This document shows, piece after piece, positions 45,618 to 55,480 of a DNA stretch of 64,000 bases. The notes beneath the pieces were generated by a model, which had not been told where the DNA came from, made no database searches, and was given only the letters and a program-made list of their open reading frames with translations. Origin of the DNA: Salinivirgaceae bacterium (GTDB lineage: Bacteria; Bacteroidota; Bacteroidia; Bacteroidales; SZUA-534). A program made the position numbers and the translations under genes. How positions within the stretch are numbered: position 1 is the first letter of the stretch; the number at the start of each line of letters is the position of its first letter. The stretch covers positions 30,818 through 94,817 of the forward strand of contig JAFVGW010000056.1 in assembly GCA_017474765.1 (NCBI GenBank), given 5' to 3'.

Positions 45618-48140
45618 TCAGAACCTCAACTGCATCTTCGCCAAAATTCCGAACGGCAGCACATCCTCGTGGTCGAGATAGGTGAGACGCCAGATGGCAT
45701 CGACGCGGAAAAACTTGAAAATGTTTTCGATACCAACGCCCGCTTCGGCGTACGGCTTGTGCAGAGTGTTTAGCGTGGTGGGGAAAAACAGGTCGTCGTT
45801 GGTGCGGTGCGCAAAATCGCCGACCAGAATCTTGCCAGTGGCCACCTCGCGCCATTTCAACCGTCGCATTAGCGGTATGTGGTTCAGAAACAATCCCTTA
45901 AAGTGATGTTCGAGCATAAGGGTGACGTACTGGTCGCTCACAAACTCGTAGTAGTTCATCAGGTTGAAGGCATACTCATCGTAGGCGTAGGTTTGGTTGC
46001 CCTCGTGCAGTTGCTGAAACGGGAACGGCGCCTTGCCAAACGTTTTGCCCGCATCGATAACGTAGCGCAAATCGCCCAGCGGCTTCAGCGGCACAGTCTG
46101 TTCCACACTTGCGTGAAGTTTGTAATACTCATATTTACTGTTCATTATGTTTGGCAAGCCGACGGTCAGCCCGATGTTGAAAATCGGGTAGTCGGTGCCA
46201 AGGCTGCGGCGCTCGAACTCGCCCATAATAAACTTCTCGTTGTAGGCGAATCGGAAATTCACCGACAATTCGGTTGTGCGCAGGCTGGTAACATTCACAG
46301 TATCACGCAGTTTCTCGTCGTACATTTGGAATGGCACCGTTTCCGACGCGTAAATCTGCTTGTGGCGCACCTTGAACTTGGTTGAGAAGCCCGCAAACCA
46401 CTCGTGGTCGTAGTAGGCGCCGCCCTCGTTTACAATGGTGAGTTTGTCGTTCTGCTCGCGCGCAAACAGCGACGACAGAATGTTGTCGCTCAAAAAGGCG
46501 TTGTCGGTCAGGCCGAGTTGCTCGTTGTCGTGGAAATAGTAGATGTTGGCGCACCGTCGGGGCATCTTGCTGAACATTTCGGTAAATCCCAGACCGTATT
46601 TCAGTTTGCGGTCGCGGGTTCCATACGCCAAGTGGCCGTAAAGCATATGCCTGGTACTGAATAAGTTGCTGGTTCGCAGGCTCAATTTGAAACGGCTACC
46701 CTCGATGGGGTTGAAGCTGTAGAGTGTGTAGTACGGACCAACTTCAACGTATCCGCTTTCCCAATAGCCTGTTATAAAGGCGTTTACAAGTTTGACGATG
46801 TTGTTGAACATTGGCACTTCGCGCACCGAGTCCACCATCACATAAATGTCCTTCTCGCGCTGGCTCAATTCCTCGTGGCGCAAGTGGTCCCAGTCGTCGG
46901 TCGATTTCTGCATTGCGTCGTCGAGCAGCACGGTTTCGGTCGGTGCCGATGCCGAGAAAGTCTTGTCGGGCAGGTCGGGATGAATGTTTATGTTGCTGTA
47001 CGACGTGGTCTTACGCCCGAAAAATCCGTAGACTTTCTGCGTTACCGAGAAATCGACAAACAGTTCCTGCTTCTTCGGAAACCACACAGAATCATCAACA
47101 TACGTGAACGACTGCTCTGCTACGAAATCCGACACAAAGTTGATGTTCACCCCTTCGGAAATGCGAATTTTGTAACTCTCGATGGCAAACGTGGTGTCGT
47201 GCACCCAGAAGTAGCCCGTGAACGTGGGTTCCTGCTTGCGTTTCGGCTTGAACGAAATCTGATAGCACCAGCGATTTTCGCGGAAAGTGCTGTCAATCAG
47301 GTAATATTTGTAGTACACGCGGCCAATGTTCGCAATCGGGCTCACAAAATCGTGCCCCAGAATCGGCACAAAATTGTCGTAGATATTGAAATCCAGATAC
47401 ATCTTGCCCGTAAATTCCGACACCATATCGTCCTCGGTGCCCGAGATGCGGCTCGCCTTTATCACCTCTTTCTCGCGCTTGGGGTTCTTTTGGTAGTAAT
47501 AGTCTGACAATGTTTCGGTTATGAACACTGGCAAGAATGTTTTTCCTGTTATTGCCGATGTGTCGATATAATCGAAAATGAATTGGAACTTCTTGAAAAT
47601 CTTTTGGTTTTTGTATTCTTCAGAGATGTTGTTAATGTCGAGTTCCATTTTGTTGTAAACCTCGTAGGTGTAGAGCGACTGGCGCATCGGGTTATTGCGC
47701 GCCTTGTTCTCGTTAATCGCGCGCAGAATGCGGAAGGCGGGATTCTCGCCAGGGTGCACCACAATCTCGTCCATCACAATGTTGTCGGGTTGCAGTCTGA
47801 TGCTAAGTTCTTGATAATTACCAATCTTCAGCGCAGTTTTGAACGTTTTGTACCCCATAAACGACACCAGTAGTGTGTCCACTCGCTCGCGTGTCTCGAT
47901 GAAAAAAGTGCCGTCAACGCTTGTGATGGTGCCAATCTGCGTGCCCTTCACGGCCACATTCACAAACGGCATCGGCTCATCGGTTTCAGCATCGACCACC
48001 GAGCCGCGAATACGCGTAACCTGCGCGCTCATTTGCACGGCGCACAGCAGTATAAAAAGTAATATGTTAAGTTTTAGTTTCGTGGTTTTTCTTTTTTGGA
48101 CTACAGACAACAATCGGGAACATTTGAAGTAATAAACCAC
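45618..48140 (-). CDS. DUF5686/carboxypeptidase-like outer-membrane protein
   Basis: Up to 840 residues. N-terminal signal (LNILLFILLCAVQMSAQ) is followed by a carboxypeptidase-regulatory-like beta domain (IRGSVVDAETDEPMPFVNV, residues 40-120) and the long DUF5686 region, which reads as a beta-barrel ending in ILAKMQLRF. Similar proteins are common outer-membrane proteins of unknown role. The start is uncertain: no ATG precedes the signal; GTG at 48140 or TTG near 48110 are the options, and I report the longest. It lies 39 bases behind lptB on the same strand, so probably cotranscribed. Confidence 0.83.
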   Translation of the reverse strand: MVYYFKCSRLLSVVQKRKTTKLKLNILLFILLCAVQMSAQVTRIRGSVVDAETDEPMPFVNVAVKGTQIGTITSVDGTFFIETRERVDTLLVSFMGYKTFKTALKIGNYQELSIRLQPDNIVMDEIVVHPGENPAFRILRAINENKARNNPMRQSLYTYEVYNKMELDINNISEEYKNQKIFKKFQFIFDYIDTSAITGKTFLPVFITETLSDYYYQKNPKREKEVIKASRISGTEDDMVSEFTGKMYLDFNIYDNFVPILGHDFVSPIANIGRVYYKYYLIDSTFRENRWCYQISFKPKRKQEPTFTGYFWVHDTTFAIESYKIRISEGVNINFVSDFVAEQSFTYVDDSVWFPKKQELFVDFSVTQKVYGFFGRKTTSYSNINIHPDLPDKTFSASAPTETVLLDDAMQKSTDDWDHLRHEELSQREKDIYVMVDSVREVPMFNNIVKLVNAFITGYWESGYVEVGPYYTLYSFNPIEGSRFKLSLRTSNLFSTRHMLYGHLAYGTRDRKLKYGLGFTEMFSKMPRRCANIYYFHDNEQLGLTDNAFLSDNILSSLFAREQNDKLTIVNEGGAYYDHEWFAGFSTKFKVRHKQIYASETVPFQMYDEKLRDTVNVTSLRTTELSVNFRFAYNEKFIMGEFERRSLGTDYPIFNIGLTVGLPNIMNSKYEYYKLHASVEQTVPLKPLGDLRYVIDAGKTFGKAPFPFQQLHEGNQTYAYDEYAFNLMNYYEFVSDQYVTLMLEHHFKGLFLNHIPLMRRLKWREVATGKILVGDFAHRTNDDLFFPTTLNTLHKPYAEAGVGIENIFKFFRVDAIWRLTYLDHEDVLPFGILAKMQLRF

Positions 48141-48179
48141 ATTTCTTACCTCTAAACATTCACCTCTTCCCTTTAATAA

Positions 48180-48905
48180 TCACTCTCTCAGCACGAAATT
48201 CTGCCCCAGATAAACGCGGCGAACTTCCTCATCGTCAGCTAGTTCGCGGGCCGAGCCTTCCTTCATAATGCGACCGTCGTAGAGCAGATAGGTGCGGTCG
48301 GTGATGCAGAGCGTTTCCTGCACGTTGTGGTCGGTGATGATGACGCCAATGCCGCGCTCTTTCAGTTGGCGCACAATGCGTTGGATGTCTTCAACGGCAA
48401 TCGGGTCAACGCCTGCAAATGGCTCATCGAGCAGGATGAACGACGGGTCGATGGCCAGAGCGCGGGCAATCTCGGTGCGCCGCCGCTCGCCGCCCGACAG
48501 TTGGATTCCAAGGCTCTTGCGGATATGGTGCAGGCTGAACTCGGTCAGCAGCGACTCAAGTTTTTCCTTCTGCTGCTCTTTGGTCAGGTCGGTCATCTCA
48601 AGAATCGACATAATATTGTCTTCAACGCTCAATTTGCGGAACACCGACGCTTCCTGCGCCAGATAGCCGATGCCGAGTTTCGCGCGCTTGTAGATGGGTT
48701 CTTTCGTTACGTTCAGGTCGTCGAGATAGATGTTGCCGCCGTTGGGCGTAATCAGTCCCACAATCATATAGAACGATGTGGTCTTGCCGGCGCCGTTCGG
48801 CCCCAGAAGCCCCACAATCTCACCCTTTTCGGCTTGAAACGACACGTCTTTCACCACCGTGCGGCTGCCGTAGCGTTTCACTAAATGTTCTGCAATAAGT
48901 TTCAT
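48180..48905 (-). CDS. lptB: LPS export ABC transporter ATP-binding protein LptB
   Basis: 241 residues. ATPase that powers LPS extraction from the inner membrane with LptF/LptG. Walker [16 protein letters not shown], signature [16 protein letters not shown], Walker [21 protein letters not shown], switch His in ITDHNV. Matches the LptB subtype closely, including [25 protein letters not shown]. The upstream gene of a two-gene unit with the DUF5686 protein. A TATTTTTG element (48933-48926, minus) lies 21 bases upstream. Confidence 0.96.
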   Translation of the reverse strand: MKLIAEHLVKRYGSRTVVKDVSFQAEKGEIVGLLGPNGAGKTTSFYMIVGLITPNGGNIYLDDLNVTKEPIYKRAKLGIGYLAQEASVFRKLSVEDNIMSILEMTDLTKEQQKEKLESLLTEFSLHHIRKSLGIQLSGGERRRTEIARALAIDPSFILLDEPFAGVDPIAVEDIQRIVRQLKERGIGVIITDHNVQETLCITDRTYLLYDGRIMKEGSARELADDEEVRRVYLGQNFVLRE

Positions 48906-48997
48906 CTTCGGAATAATACTTTACGCAAAAATAGTTATTTTTTTAGAAGAATTCAGAAAAGTATAAGCTACTGTATTTCAGTCGCTTCGATATACAA

Positions 48998-49029
48998 AAA
49001 GAGCCTTCGGTGCAAACCGAAGGCTCTTT
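48998..49029 (-). terminator. Strong intrinsic terminator after the HU/SPOR gene
   Basis: A 13-bp perfect stem (AAAGAGCCTTCGG with 49017-49029) and a 6-base loop. On the minus strand five T follow. Located 25 bases past the gene's stop. Confidence 0.92.
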
Positions 49030-49053
49030 GTTCAACATTCTATAAAACTCTTT

Positions 49054-50082
49054 TTACTTTACGAGTATCCAAAGATTTGGATTCTCTCCAACCATGTTCC
49101 GCCATTCGGCAACAGCCTCAGAGTATGTTTCAAACATCTTGATGCTGACATAGTGGTAAGCGCTGTAGCGGCGGGTTACGATGTTGGCGTCGTAGCCTCG
49201 GCTGCGCATATCTTCCTGGAATCTGATGGCGTTCGACTCAACTTGAAAACTGCCTGCAATGAGGTGGTAGTGCATCGAGTTGGGATCGACAGGTTCTGAA
49301 ACAACCACAGGTTGCGGTTCCTCAGCAACTGCCACAGTGTCAACGGCTACAGTGTCCACAGCCGGTGTTGTGTCAATAACTTCAATTGGTGCAGGTGCTT
49401 CTTTGGCGGGCATAAAACGTCCGAACCAGTTAAAATCAATGGCCATCCAAATCAGGACTCCAACAATTATAAGTGCTGCGACGATGATTAAGACTGTAGT
49501 AAGCGTCTTGTTGTTTTTAGTTTTTATTTCCATTTTGTTATTTGAATAATTGGTGTTGCTGATTGTGGTGCGCTGCGCTGATGCAGGTTGCGACTGAGGT
49601 TTCTTTTCTGCTGCGGGTTGGCTTGGAGAAGCTGGTTTTGGTGCAGAAACGATTGTCGGTGCGGTACTTGGAGCAGCTGGAGCCTCAGTTTTTGCAGGTT
49701 CGGCAGCCAGAGCCTCTGCTTTGGGTTGGGCGGCCTTTTTGGGTTTACCTTTGCTTTTGGCGTTTTCATCCTGCTCAAAATTGATGTTGTTCTGGCTGTC
49801 TTTCGACAGATAGCCGACGCCCTCAACTGCAAAATTTTCACCAGCCTTGAATGCGGCTTCAATGTTGGCCACATAAGCCTTGATGGCTTCTTTTCCCTTA
49901 GCAGCGTCAACTTTCTCGCTTGTGATTATGCGGTTGAGCAGAACGCTGTCGTTGAATTTCAGGAAATCGTTGAACGAAATAACCTTGCCGTTGGGCGTGT
50001 CTTGAATCATAAATGCACCGAAATCAGGGATTATTATCCGCGAATTACCGGGTATCAGTTCCTTGATGTATTTGCTTATCAT
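49054..50082 (-). CDS. HU-CCDC81 and SPOR domain membrane protein
   Basis: 342 residues from the ATG at 50080-50082. Residues 1-100 form two HU-like CCDC81 modules (YIKELIPGNSRIIIPDFGAF). A Lys/Pro/Ala-rich linker (110-190) leads to one membrane helix (TVLIIVAALIIVGVLIWMAI, near 220). A periplasmic SPOR domain ends the protein (YHLIAGSFQVESNAIRFQED and on). SPOR domains bind denuded peptidoglycan at division sites; the cytoplasmic HU-like part suggests a link to the chromosome or cytoskeleton, unproven. Single gene with strong terminator. Confidence 0.87.
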   Translation of the reverse strand: MISKYIKELIPGNSRIIIPDFGAFMIQDTPNGKVISFNDFLKFNDSVLLNRIITSEKVDAAKGKEAIKAYVANIEAAFKAGENFAVEGVGYLSKDSQNNINFEQDENAKSKGKPKKAAQPKAEALAAEPAKTEAPAAPSTAPTIVSAPKPASPSQPAAEKKPQSQPASAQRTTISNTNYSNNKMEIKTKNNKTLTTVLIIVAALIIVGVLIWMAIDFNWFGRFMPAKEAPAPIEVIDTTPAVDTVAVDTVAVAEEPQPVVVSEPVDPNSMHYHLIAGSFQVESNAIRFQEDMRSRGYDANIVTRRYSAYHYVSIKMFETYSEAVAEWRNMVGENPNLWILVK

Positions 50083-50327
50083 AACTAATCTGTGTTTTGA
50101 TATGTAAAAATATAATAAAAAAGATTTGTGCAACAAGTAATATTTATATCAGGTTTTGGTCGATAATTATCGTGAAATCAGTAAGTTATGTATGTGACGG
50201 CAAGTTTGTGAAATGTTACAAAACGATTGTTAGCCAACAATTTCGGCATTTTTTTTCTGATTTTGACCATTCGTCGCTATATTTTGGCAGACACATCTTA
50301 TCTTAGCGAACGCAATTTTTGCAACAT

Positions 50328-51098
50328 ATGGGGCTGCTTTTCATATCATTCGGTTTTGTTGATTTAATCGACATTCTGCTTGTGGCCGTCATTTTGTACC
50401 AGCTCTATAAACTGGTGCGTGGCACGGTGGCCATGAATATTTTTGTCGGTCTGATGCTGCTCTACTTGGTATGGCTGATTGTGAAATTCCTAAATCTCAG
50501 CCTGTTATCAACCATTCTCGACTCGTTCATCAGTGTTGGCGTGATTGCCGTCATCATTCTTTTCCAACAGGAAATCAGAAAGTTCCTGCTTTTGTTGGGA
50601 AACACAGATTTTGTGAAAAAACGTTTCGCTCTGGCTCGGCATTTTATTGATTCAGGCGATTACACCACATCAGAAAACACTCTCCGTGAAATCGGTCGCG
50701 CTTGCCGCAACATGTCTGAAACCAAGACTGGCGCACTCATTGTGTTGGCCGACAACACCGAACTGGCAACCTTTGTGCAGAGCGGTGACATACTTAACGC
50801 TGATGTGTCGCACCGGCTGATTGAAAGCATCTTCTTCAAAAACAGCCCGATGCACGATGGTGCGATGATTATCGTTGGCAATCACATAAAGGCTGCGCGC
50901 TGTGTCCTGCCCATCGACGACGACCTTGTTCTGCCGCCGAACCTCGGCTTGCGCCACCGTGCCGCCATGAGTATGTCGAACCAGACTGAAGCATCAATCA
51001 TTGTTGTGTCGGAAGAGACAGGTAGCATCTCGCTTGTGCGCAAAGGCGAAATCAAATACGACATCACCCCCGAAGCTTTGTTGTCGATGCTTCAATAG
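50328..51098 (+). CDS. cdaA: Diadenylate cyclase CdaA
   Basis: 256 residues from the ATG at 50328 (an in-frame TTG at 50319 is possible). Makes c-di-AMP from two ATP. Three N-terminal membrane helices (residues 10-75), a coiled linker, then the DAC domain with the metal motif HDGAMI and the nucleotide motif LGLRHRAAM. The usual Bacteroidota partner folP is not upstream here. It ends 89 bases before topB. c-di-AMP controls osmolyte and cell-wall balance in many bacteria. Confidence 0.94.
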   Translation: MGLLFISFGFVDLIDILLVAVILYQLYKLVRGTVAMNIFVGLMLLYLVWLIVKFLNLSLLSTILDSFISVGVIAVIILFQQEIRKFLLLLGNTDFVKKRFALARHFIDSGDYTTSENTLREIGRACRNMSETKTGALIVLADNTELATFVQSGDILNADVSHRLIESIFFKNSPMHDGAMIIVGNHIKAARCVLPIDDDLVLPPNLGLRHRAAMSMSNQTEASIIVVSEETGSISLVRKGEIKYDITPEALLSMLQ

Positions 51099-51187
51099 CC
51101 ATCCAAATCTCACAACTTTTCAACAATCGTTTCATTCGTCGAATCATTTTCCTACAATTGCCGACGCAATCAAACGAGGCCGAACAA

Positions 51188-53176
51188 ATGGGCAAAAACC
51201 TATATATTGCAGAGAAACCGAGTGTGGCACAAGAGTTTGCGAAGGCGCTCAAAGAGAGTATGTCGCGCGGCGACGGCTATCTTGAAGGCGACCGCAGCAT
51301 TGTGACTTGGTGCGTGGGCCACCTGGTGACGATGAGTTACCCCGACGCCTATGACCCCACGCTCAAGCGCTGGGACGAGAGCACTCTGCCGTTTCTGCCG
51401 CAAACATTTCTGTATGAAGTGATTCCGAGCGTCAGCAAGCAGTTCGGGATTGTGAGTGGGCTGCTCAACCGCGCCGATGTCGATTGCATTTACGTCTGCA
51501 CCGACTCGGGCCGCGAGGGTGAGTACATTTACCGCCTTGTCGACCAAATGGCCAAGGTGCCCGCCGACAAGCAGCGCCGCCGCGTGTGGATTGACTCGCA
51601 GACCGAAGAGGAAATTCTGCGCGGAATACGCGAGGCCAAGCCGCTCACCGAGTACAACAGCCTTTCCGATGCGGCCTATCTGCGCGCCAAAGAGGACTAC
51701 CTGATGGGTATCAATTTCAGCCGCATACTCACTTTGAAATACGGCTACACCGTGCGCCGTTTCCTGAATCTCGACAAGATTGGCGCCATATCGGTGGGCC
51801 GCGTGATGACCTGCGTTTTGGGAATGGTGGTGCGCCGCGAGCGTGAAATCAGAGCCTTTATCAAGACGCCGTTCTACCGCATTATGGGCAACTTCGCTTT
51901 AAGCGAAACCGACTCGTTTTCAGGCGAATGGCGAGCCGTTGAGGGCTCAAAATACTTTGAGTCGCCGTTGCTTTACAAGGAAAACGGATTCCGCCGCCGC
52001 GAAGACGCCGAGCAGTGCATTGCAATGATGCAACAATCTGGCAGCGAGGCTGTTATTGTCAATATCGATAAGAAAAAAGAGAAGAAAAATCCACCGCTGC
52101 TCTTCAACCTTGCCGAGTTGCAGAACGAGTGCTCGAAACTCTTCAAAGTGAGTCCCGACGAGACTTTGCAGATTGTGCAGGACCTGTACGAGAAGAAGTT
52201 GGTGACCTATCCGCGTACCGATGCGCGCGTGCTGTCGTCGGCTGTGGCTAAGGAAATCACGAAGAATCTGCACGGACTGGCCACCCGCCCTGAATATCTG
52301 GAACTTACAAAGCAGGTGAAACAGCACGGGCTCTACGCCACCATTGGCAAAAGCCGCTACACCGACGACAAGCAGATTACCGACCACTACGCCATAATCC
52401 CCACGGGGCAAGGCTTTCAGGCGCTCGACGGCTGTTCCGAAACGGCCCGCGGCGTCTACGACCGCATTGTCCGCCGCTTTCTGGCGATATTCTTCCCGCC
52501 TGCCGAGTACCGCAAAGTCAGCATTGAACTCACCGTCGGCACCGAGCATTTCTTTGCCAACTTTAAAATTTTGGAATCGCCTGGCTATCTGGCTGTTATG
52601 GGCGATGCGCCAAAGACTGACGACACCAATCAGCAGGACGAGGTGCTCGACACCAATCAGTTTGAACTTGTGAGCAAACTCAAGAAGGGCTCGGTGCTGC
52701 CCGTGGCTGGATACGAGTTGAAAGAGGGCGAGACGTCGCCGCCGAAGCGCTATAATTCGGGCTCGCTCATTCTGGCAATGGAAAACGCTGGCCAACTGAT
52801 TGAAGACGAAGAACTTCGGGCGCAAATCAAAGGAAGCGGAATCGGCACAAGCGCCACCCGCGCCGAGATTTTGAAAAAGTTGGTGAATATCGATTATCTG
52901 AACCTGAACAAGAAAACGCAGATTGTAACCCCCGCCAAGTTGGGCGAGATTGTGTATGAGGTTGTCGATGCGTCAATCCGCCCGCTGCTAAACGCCGAAC
53001 TGACAGCAAGTTGGGAAAAAGGCCTGACAATGGTTGCCAACGGCGAAATCGGCGAGCAGGAATATCTGGCCAAGCTCGAGGCTTTTGTCCGCAAACTCAC
53101 CGACAGCGTTAAAATGGTGCGGAATCAGGCGTCGCTAACGCCGGCATTCAGCGCGGTGGACGGGTATTACAAGTGA
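51188..53176 (+). CDS. topB: DNA topoisomerase III-like type IA topoisomerase
   Basis: 662 residues from the ATG at 51188. N-terminal TOPRIM domain (MGKNLYIAEKPSVAQ, then CTDSGREGEYIYR with the acidic TDxxxEGE pattern), cap domains, and the catalytic tyrosine in TYPRTDARVLS near residue 345. Relaxes or decatenates DNA by single-strand passage. The C-terminus lacks zinc fingers, which favours the TopB subtype over TopA. Full length; a TTG at 51158 in frame is less likely as start. It lies downstream of cdaA on the same strand. Confidence 0.9.
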   Translation: MGKNLYIAEKPSVAQEFAKALKESMSRGDGYLEGDRSIVTWCVGHLVTMSYPDAYDPTLKRWDESTLPFLPQTFLYEVIPSVSKQFGIVSGLLNRADVDCIYVCTDSGREGEYIYRLVDQMAKVPADKQRRRVWIDSQTEEEILRGIREAKPLTEYNSLSDAAYLRAKEDYLMGINFSRILTLKYGYTVRRFLNLDKIGAISVGRVMTCVLGMVVRREREIRAFIKTPFYRIMGNFALSETDSFSGEWRAVEGSKYFESPLLYKENGFRRREDAEQCIAMMQQSGSEAVIVNIDKKKEKKNPPLLFNLAELQNECSKLFKVSPDETLQIVQDLYEKKLVTYPRTDARVLSSAVAKEITKNLHGLATRPEYLELTKQVKQHGLYATIGKSRYTDDKQITDHYAIIPTGQGFQALDGCSETARGVYDRIVRRFLAIFFPPAEYRKVSIELTVGTEHFFANFKILESPGYLAVMGDAPKTDDTNQQDEVLDTNQFELVSKLKKGSVLPVAGYELKEGETSPPKRYNSGSLILAMENAGQLIEDEELRAQIKGSGIGTSATRAEILKKLVNIDYLNLNKKTQIVTPAKLGEIVYEVVDASIRPLLNAELTASWEKGLTMVANGEIGEQEYLAKLEAFVRKLTDSVKMVRNQASLTPAFSAVDGYYK

Positions 53177-53296
53177 GTTCAAACACAGAGTTTTACTGCT
53201 GTATTTCAAATGTTTGCAAGTCGGACTGTATAACTCTTCACACTTATATACACAACTCAATTTTTTTTGCAAATTTGCATTCTAAAACATTGGCTG

Positions 53297-54091
53297 ATGA
53301 ATAGTGAATTGTTTGACAAATTAAGGGAACTGTCGGGTTTGTTTTCAGACAAATTCAATGTCATCGATGAACCGATTGACATGAAACTGCAAATGGCCTA
53401 TTTCAAGCGCTCGAAGAAAATCAAATCGAGTCCTGCGGCTGAAAACATCGATTTGGAGAAAATCGGCGACCTGCACAATCCCGACCTTGATGCCGAACAA
53501 ATCAAGGACAACATGATTCTGCTTTCATCGGTCGATGACCCAAAGGCTTACCGCATCCTCGAAGAGTTTTCGAAAGACATGGAGAACCCTCTCCACCAGT
53601 GGGCACTGATGGCTCTTCAGGAGAGTAAAATGCTGATAGAGGGCAACTTACTCGACGAGCGCCAGATTTTTGTCTCGACAGGGCTCGGCGGGCACGGCAA
53701 TCTGCTGCGCTATTTTGTGGCTCTGATTGGCAACAACATTGAGGAGTTCATGCCCTACCAGCAGCACGTTGTGCAATCGGAGTTTGAAACGGCTCTGAAA
53801 AACAACCGCTCTGAATTGGAACGCATTGAATTTCAAGATAAATACGCGGCTCTCACAGTTCTGATGCCGCTGAACGTGCCATTCCATCAGATTCTGCTCG
53901 ACGCCGTTGAGGAGTGCAACCAATACGGCGATTTCCTGCAAAGCGATTTCCTTGTAACCAATGTTAAAATGCTGTCGTTCGACGAGATACGCGATATTGT
54001 CAGAAAAAAACAACTCGACATTGACGATTACGACATCGAGACTGACAGCATCGATGAGATTACTGGTGGCGAGGATGAGAATGCAGAATAG
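53297..54091 (+). CDS. Conserved hypothetical protein of Bacteroidota
   Basis: 264 residues from the ATG at 53297. No signal or membrane segment; cytoplasmic. Recognisable phrases are KLRELSGLFSDKFNVIDEPID and STGLGGHGNLLRYFVAL, conserved among what I recall as unannotated Bacteroidota proteins, with a HEAT-like helical middle (PKAYRILEEFSKDMENPLHQ) and a very acidic tail (ETDSIDEITGGEDE). Function unknown. Separate from topB by 120 bases. Confidence 0.82.
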   Translation: MNSELFDKLRELSGLFSDKFNVIDEPIDMKLQMAYFKRSKKIKSSPAAENIDLEKIGDLHNPDLDAEQIKDNMILLSSVDDPKAYRILEEFSKDMENPLHQWALMALQESKMLIEGNLLDERQIFVSTGLGGHGNLLRYFVALIGNNIEEFMPYQQHVVQSEFETALKNNRSELERIEFQDKYAALTVLMPLNVPFHQILLDAVEECNQYGDFLQSDFLVTNVKMLSFDEIRDIVRKKQLDIDDYDIETDSIDEITGGEDENAE

Positions 54092-54167
54092 GTTGTCTGC
54101 TGTCGTCTCGAGAGCAATGTTTTATCTAACTGATTTAAATAGGATTTAATCCGAATTTAAATAGAAA

Positions 54168-54187
54168 GGGGCGAAAAAATTTCACCC
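54168..54187. terminator. Weak hairpin between convergent genes
   Basis: GGGG-GAA pairs with TTC-CCCC across one mismatch. T/A-rich sequence lies on both sides. Plausible weak terminator only. Confidence 0.35.
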
Positions 54188-54222
54188 CCCCTATGTTTTT
54201 GAACAAAGTCTTTTAAACTATC

Positions 54223-55119
54223 TTATTGTATAAACCTAACAGGTTTACCATTCACTTTTGCAATGTAAACACCTTTTTTAAGGTCGGATATATCAACCGA
54301 TGTTACATTATGCTCTGTCTTGACAAGGACACCACCTGCATTGAAGATATAAACACTTGATGGCTCATCTGTGTGGAGAACGTTGTTTGATACATAAATG
54401 TTTGATTCCATATCGTTATCGTTTATTGATGTTGGAAGTACCCAATTTTCACTTTTAGAATGAATGTTTCCTTCATTATCCATATAATACGGCTCATAAA
54501 AATACTTATATGGAAAATTGTCTTCATTGTCACGTATGGTGATTTCAATATTGTTAATCAAACAATAACCATTCTTACTAATATTTGTTCCACTTAAAAC
54601 TATGCAGATATATTCACAATCACTACCATTTACCGTTACCAACGTACCATTGGCTGATGAGTTTAAATCAGATTTGTATTTATAACAATATTCTATTTTG
54701 TTAAAAATATCTTCTTTTTTAACAGTTTCCTTTATAAAATAAATACTTGCACTCAAAAAATCCATATCTGTTTTTTCACCATTGCTATTAAGATGAATCG
54801 CATTATATTTCAAATCTACATTAATATTATGCTCATCCACATAATATGGTTTATTAAAAACTATGGCTATAGCATAATAACTATCACTCATCTGTACAAA
54901 TGTTTCATTGTTGTAATTTACAAGAGTAGGATACTTGTTCCACTTGGTTGTATCAAGGTATGACGTTTTAAGAAACCATTTGCCATAATAATGTTTAGAT
55001 TGTTTCTGCACATAATCGTATGCACCATACTTCTCAAAAGGATTAACCCACTCATCAACCTGCGCTTGCGCACCCGTTGTCAATGCAACTGCCAATGCTA
55101 TCAAAATACTCTTTTTCAT
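54223..55119 (-). CDS. Secreted protein with T9SS type A sorting tail
   Basis: 298 residues. Signal peptide ending TTGAQAQ. The middle (residues 25-220) is Asn/Tyr/Lys-rich with beta-strand character and no recognised domain; GSDCEYICIVLSGTN and YCLINNIEITIRD suggest a jelly-roll-like fold. The last 70 residues (YIFNAGGVLVKTE, SVDISDLKKGVYIAKVNGKP) are a T9SS sorting domain. The gene is clearly richer in A and T than its neighbours. It is preceded by a large structured leader with a terminator (55214-55475), so expression is probably controlled in the leader. Confidence 0.83.
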   Translation of the reverse strand: MKKSILIALAVALTTGAQAQVDEWVNPFEKYGAYDYVQKQSKHYYGKWFLKTSYLDTTKWNKYPTLVNYNNETFVQMSDSYYAIAIVFNKPYYVDEHNINVDLKYNAIHLNSNGEKTDMDFLSASIYFIKETVKKEDIFNKIEYCYKYKSDLNSSANGTLVTVNGSDCEYICIVLSGTNISKNGYCLINNIEITIRDNEDNFPYKYFYEPYYMDNEGNIHSKSENWVLPTSINDNDMESNIYVSNNVLHTDEPSSVYIFNAGGVLVKTEHNVTSVDISDLKKGVYIAKVNGKPVRFIQ

Positions 55120-55213
55120 AATCTTATGCCCTTGTTCGTGTCGAGCGCAACTTCTAATTTGTGCTTGCGACTCCCCAGTCAGGCAATGAAAAACGTATGT
55201 CGGCTATCCATAT
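55120..55213 (-). other. Leader between the structured RNA and the T9SS-tailed gene
   Basis: About 95 bases. On the minus strand it contains a short hairpin (GACT-GGGG-AGTC, at about 55171-55182) and a CATTGCC (55188-55182) that is complementary to GGCAATG in the upstream RNA (55269-55263). This pairing would enclose the terminator. Confidence 0.5.
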
Positions 55214-55248
55214 AAAAAAACGTGGGAATCTTGTTACTCGCTCCCACG
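55214..55248 (-). terminator. Strong terminator inside the leader of the T9SS-tailed gene
   Basis: CGTGGGA (55248-55242) pairs with TCCCACG (55227-55221), followed by seven T on the minus strand (55220-55214). About 95 bases before the ATG. Confidence 0.88.
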
Positions 55249-55475
55249 AACCACGGCTCTCGCATTGCCTTCATCTGTAAGATTGAGCAACGTGAAGCCC
55301 ACGTGTGTACACATTGATTTTCAAGTCAATATACACTGCCGTAGGCGTTCACCGTTGCTTTCTCTTTGACAGACGATTCAAAACTTGCGAGATTTTGGTT
55401 CGCCAAAGGAAAACGTCAGTAAACGTCTTTCTATATGTCACTCTGCAAATCAGCCCTTGCGGCCAAACGGCAGAG
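55214..55475 (-). ncRNA. Structured leader or small RNA upstream of a T9SS-tailed gene
   Basis: About 260 bases from a consensus promoter to a strong terminator. Helices on the minus strand: CTCTGC/GCAGAG (55475-55470 with 55446-55441); AGACG/CGTCT (55428-55424 with 55375-55371) enclosing TTTGG-CGAA-CCAAA (55407-55394); GCAAC-G-GTGAA with TTCAC-GTTGC (55358-55348 with 55296-55287) enclosing GTGTA-ATTGA with TCAAT-TACAC (55336-55326 with 55317-55305); and the terminator stem. The loops are short and the helices consecutive, as in a folded RNA. I do not recognise it as 6S, tmRNA, RNase P or a known riboswitch. Confidence 0.7.
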
Positions 55476-55480
55476 CAAGA

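Noticed and set aside
55305..55336. Operator for the divergent small gene pair (near-palindrome with GTGTA/TACAC arms)
   Set aside because: It lies over 200 bases from the pair's promoter and is better explained as a helix of the structured RNA.
55214..55475. tmRNA, RNase P RNA, 6S RNA or a known riboswitch at the structured leader
   Set aside because: No tRNA-like ends or tag frame, no RNase P core phrases, no long rod with a central bubble, and no thiamine, cobalamin or SAM core motifs that I can recognise. Left as an unnamed RNA.
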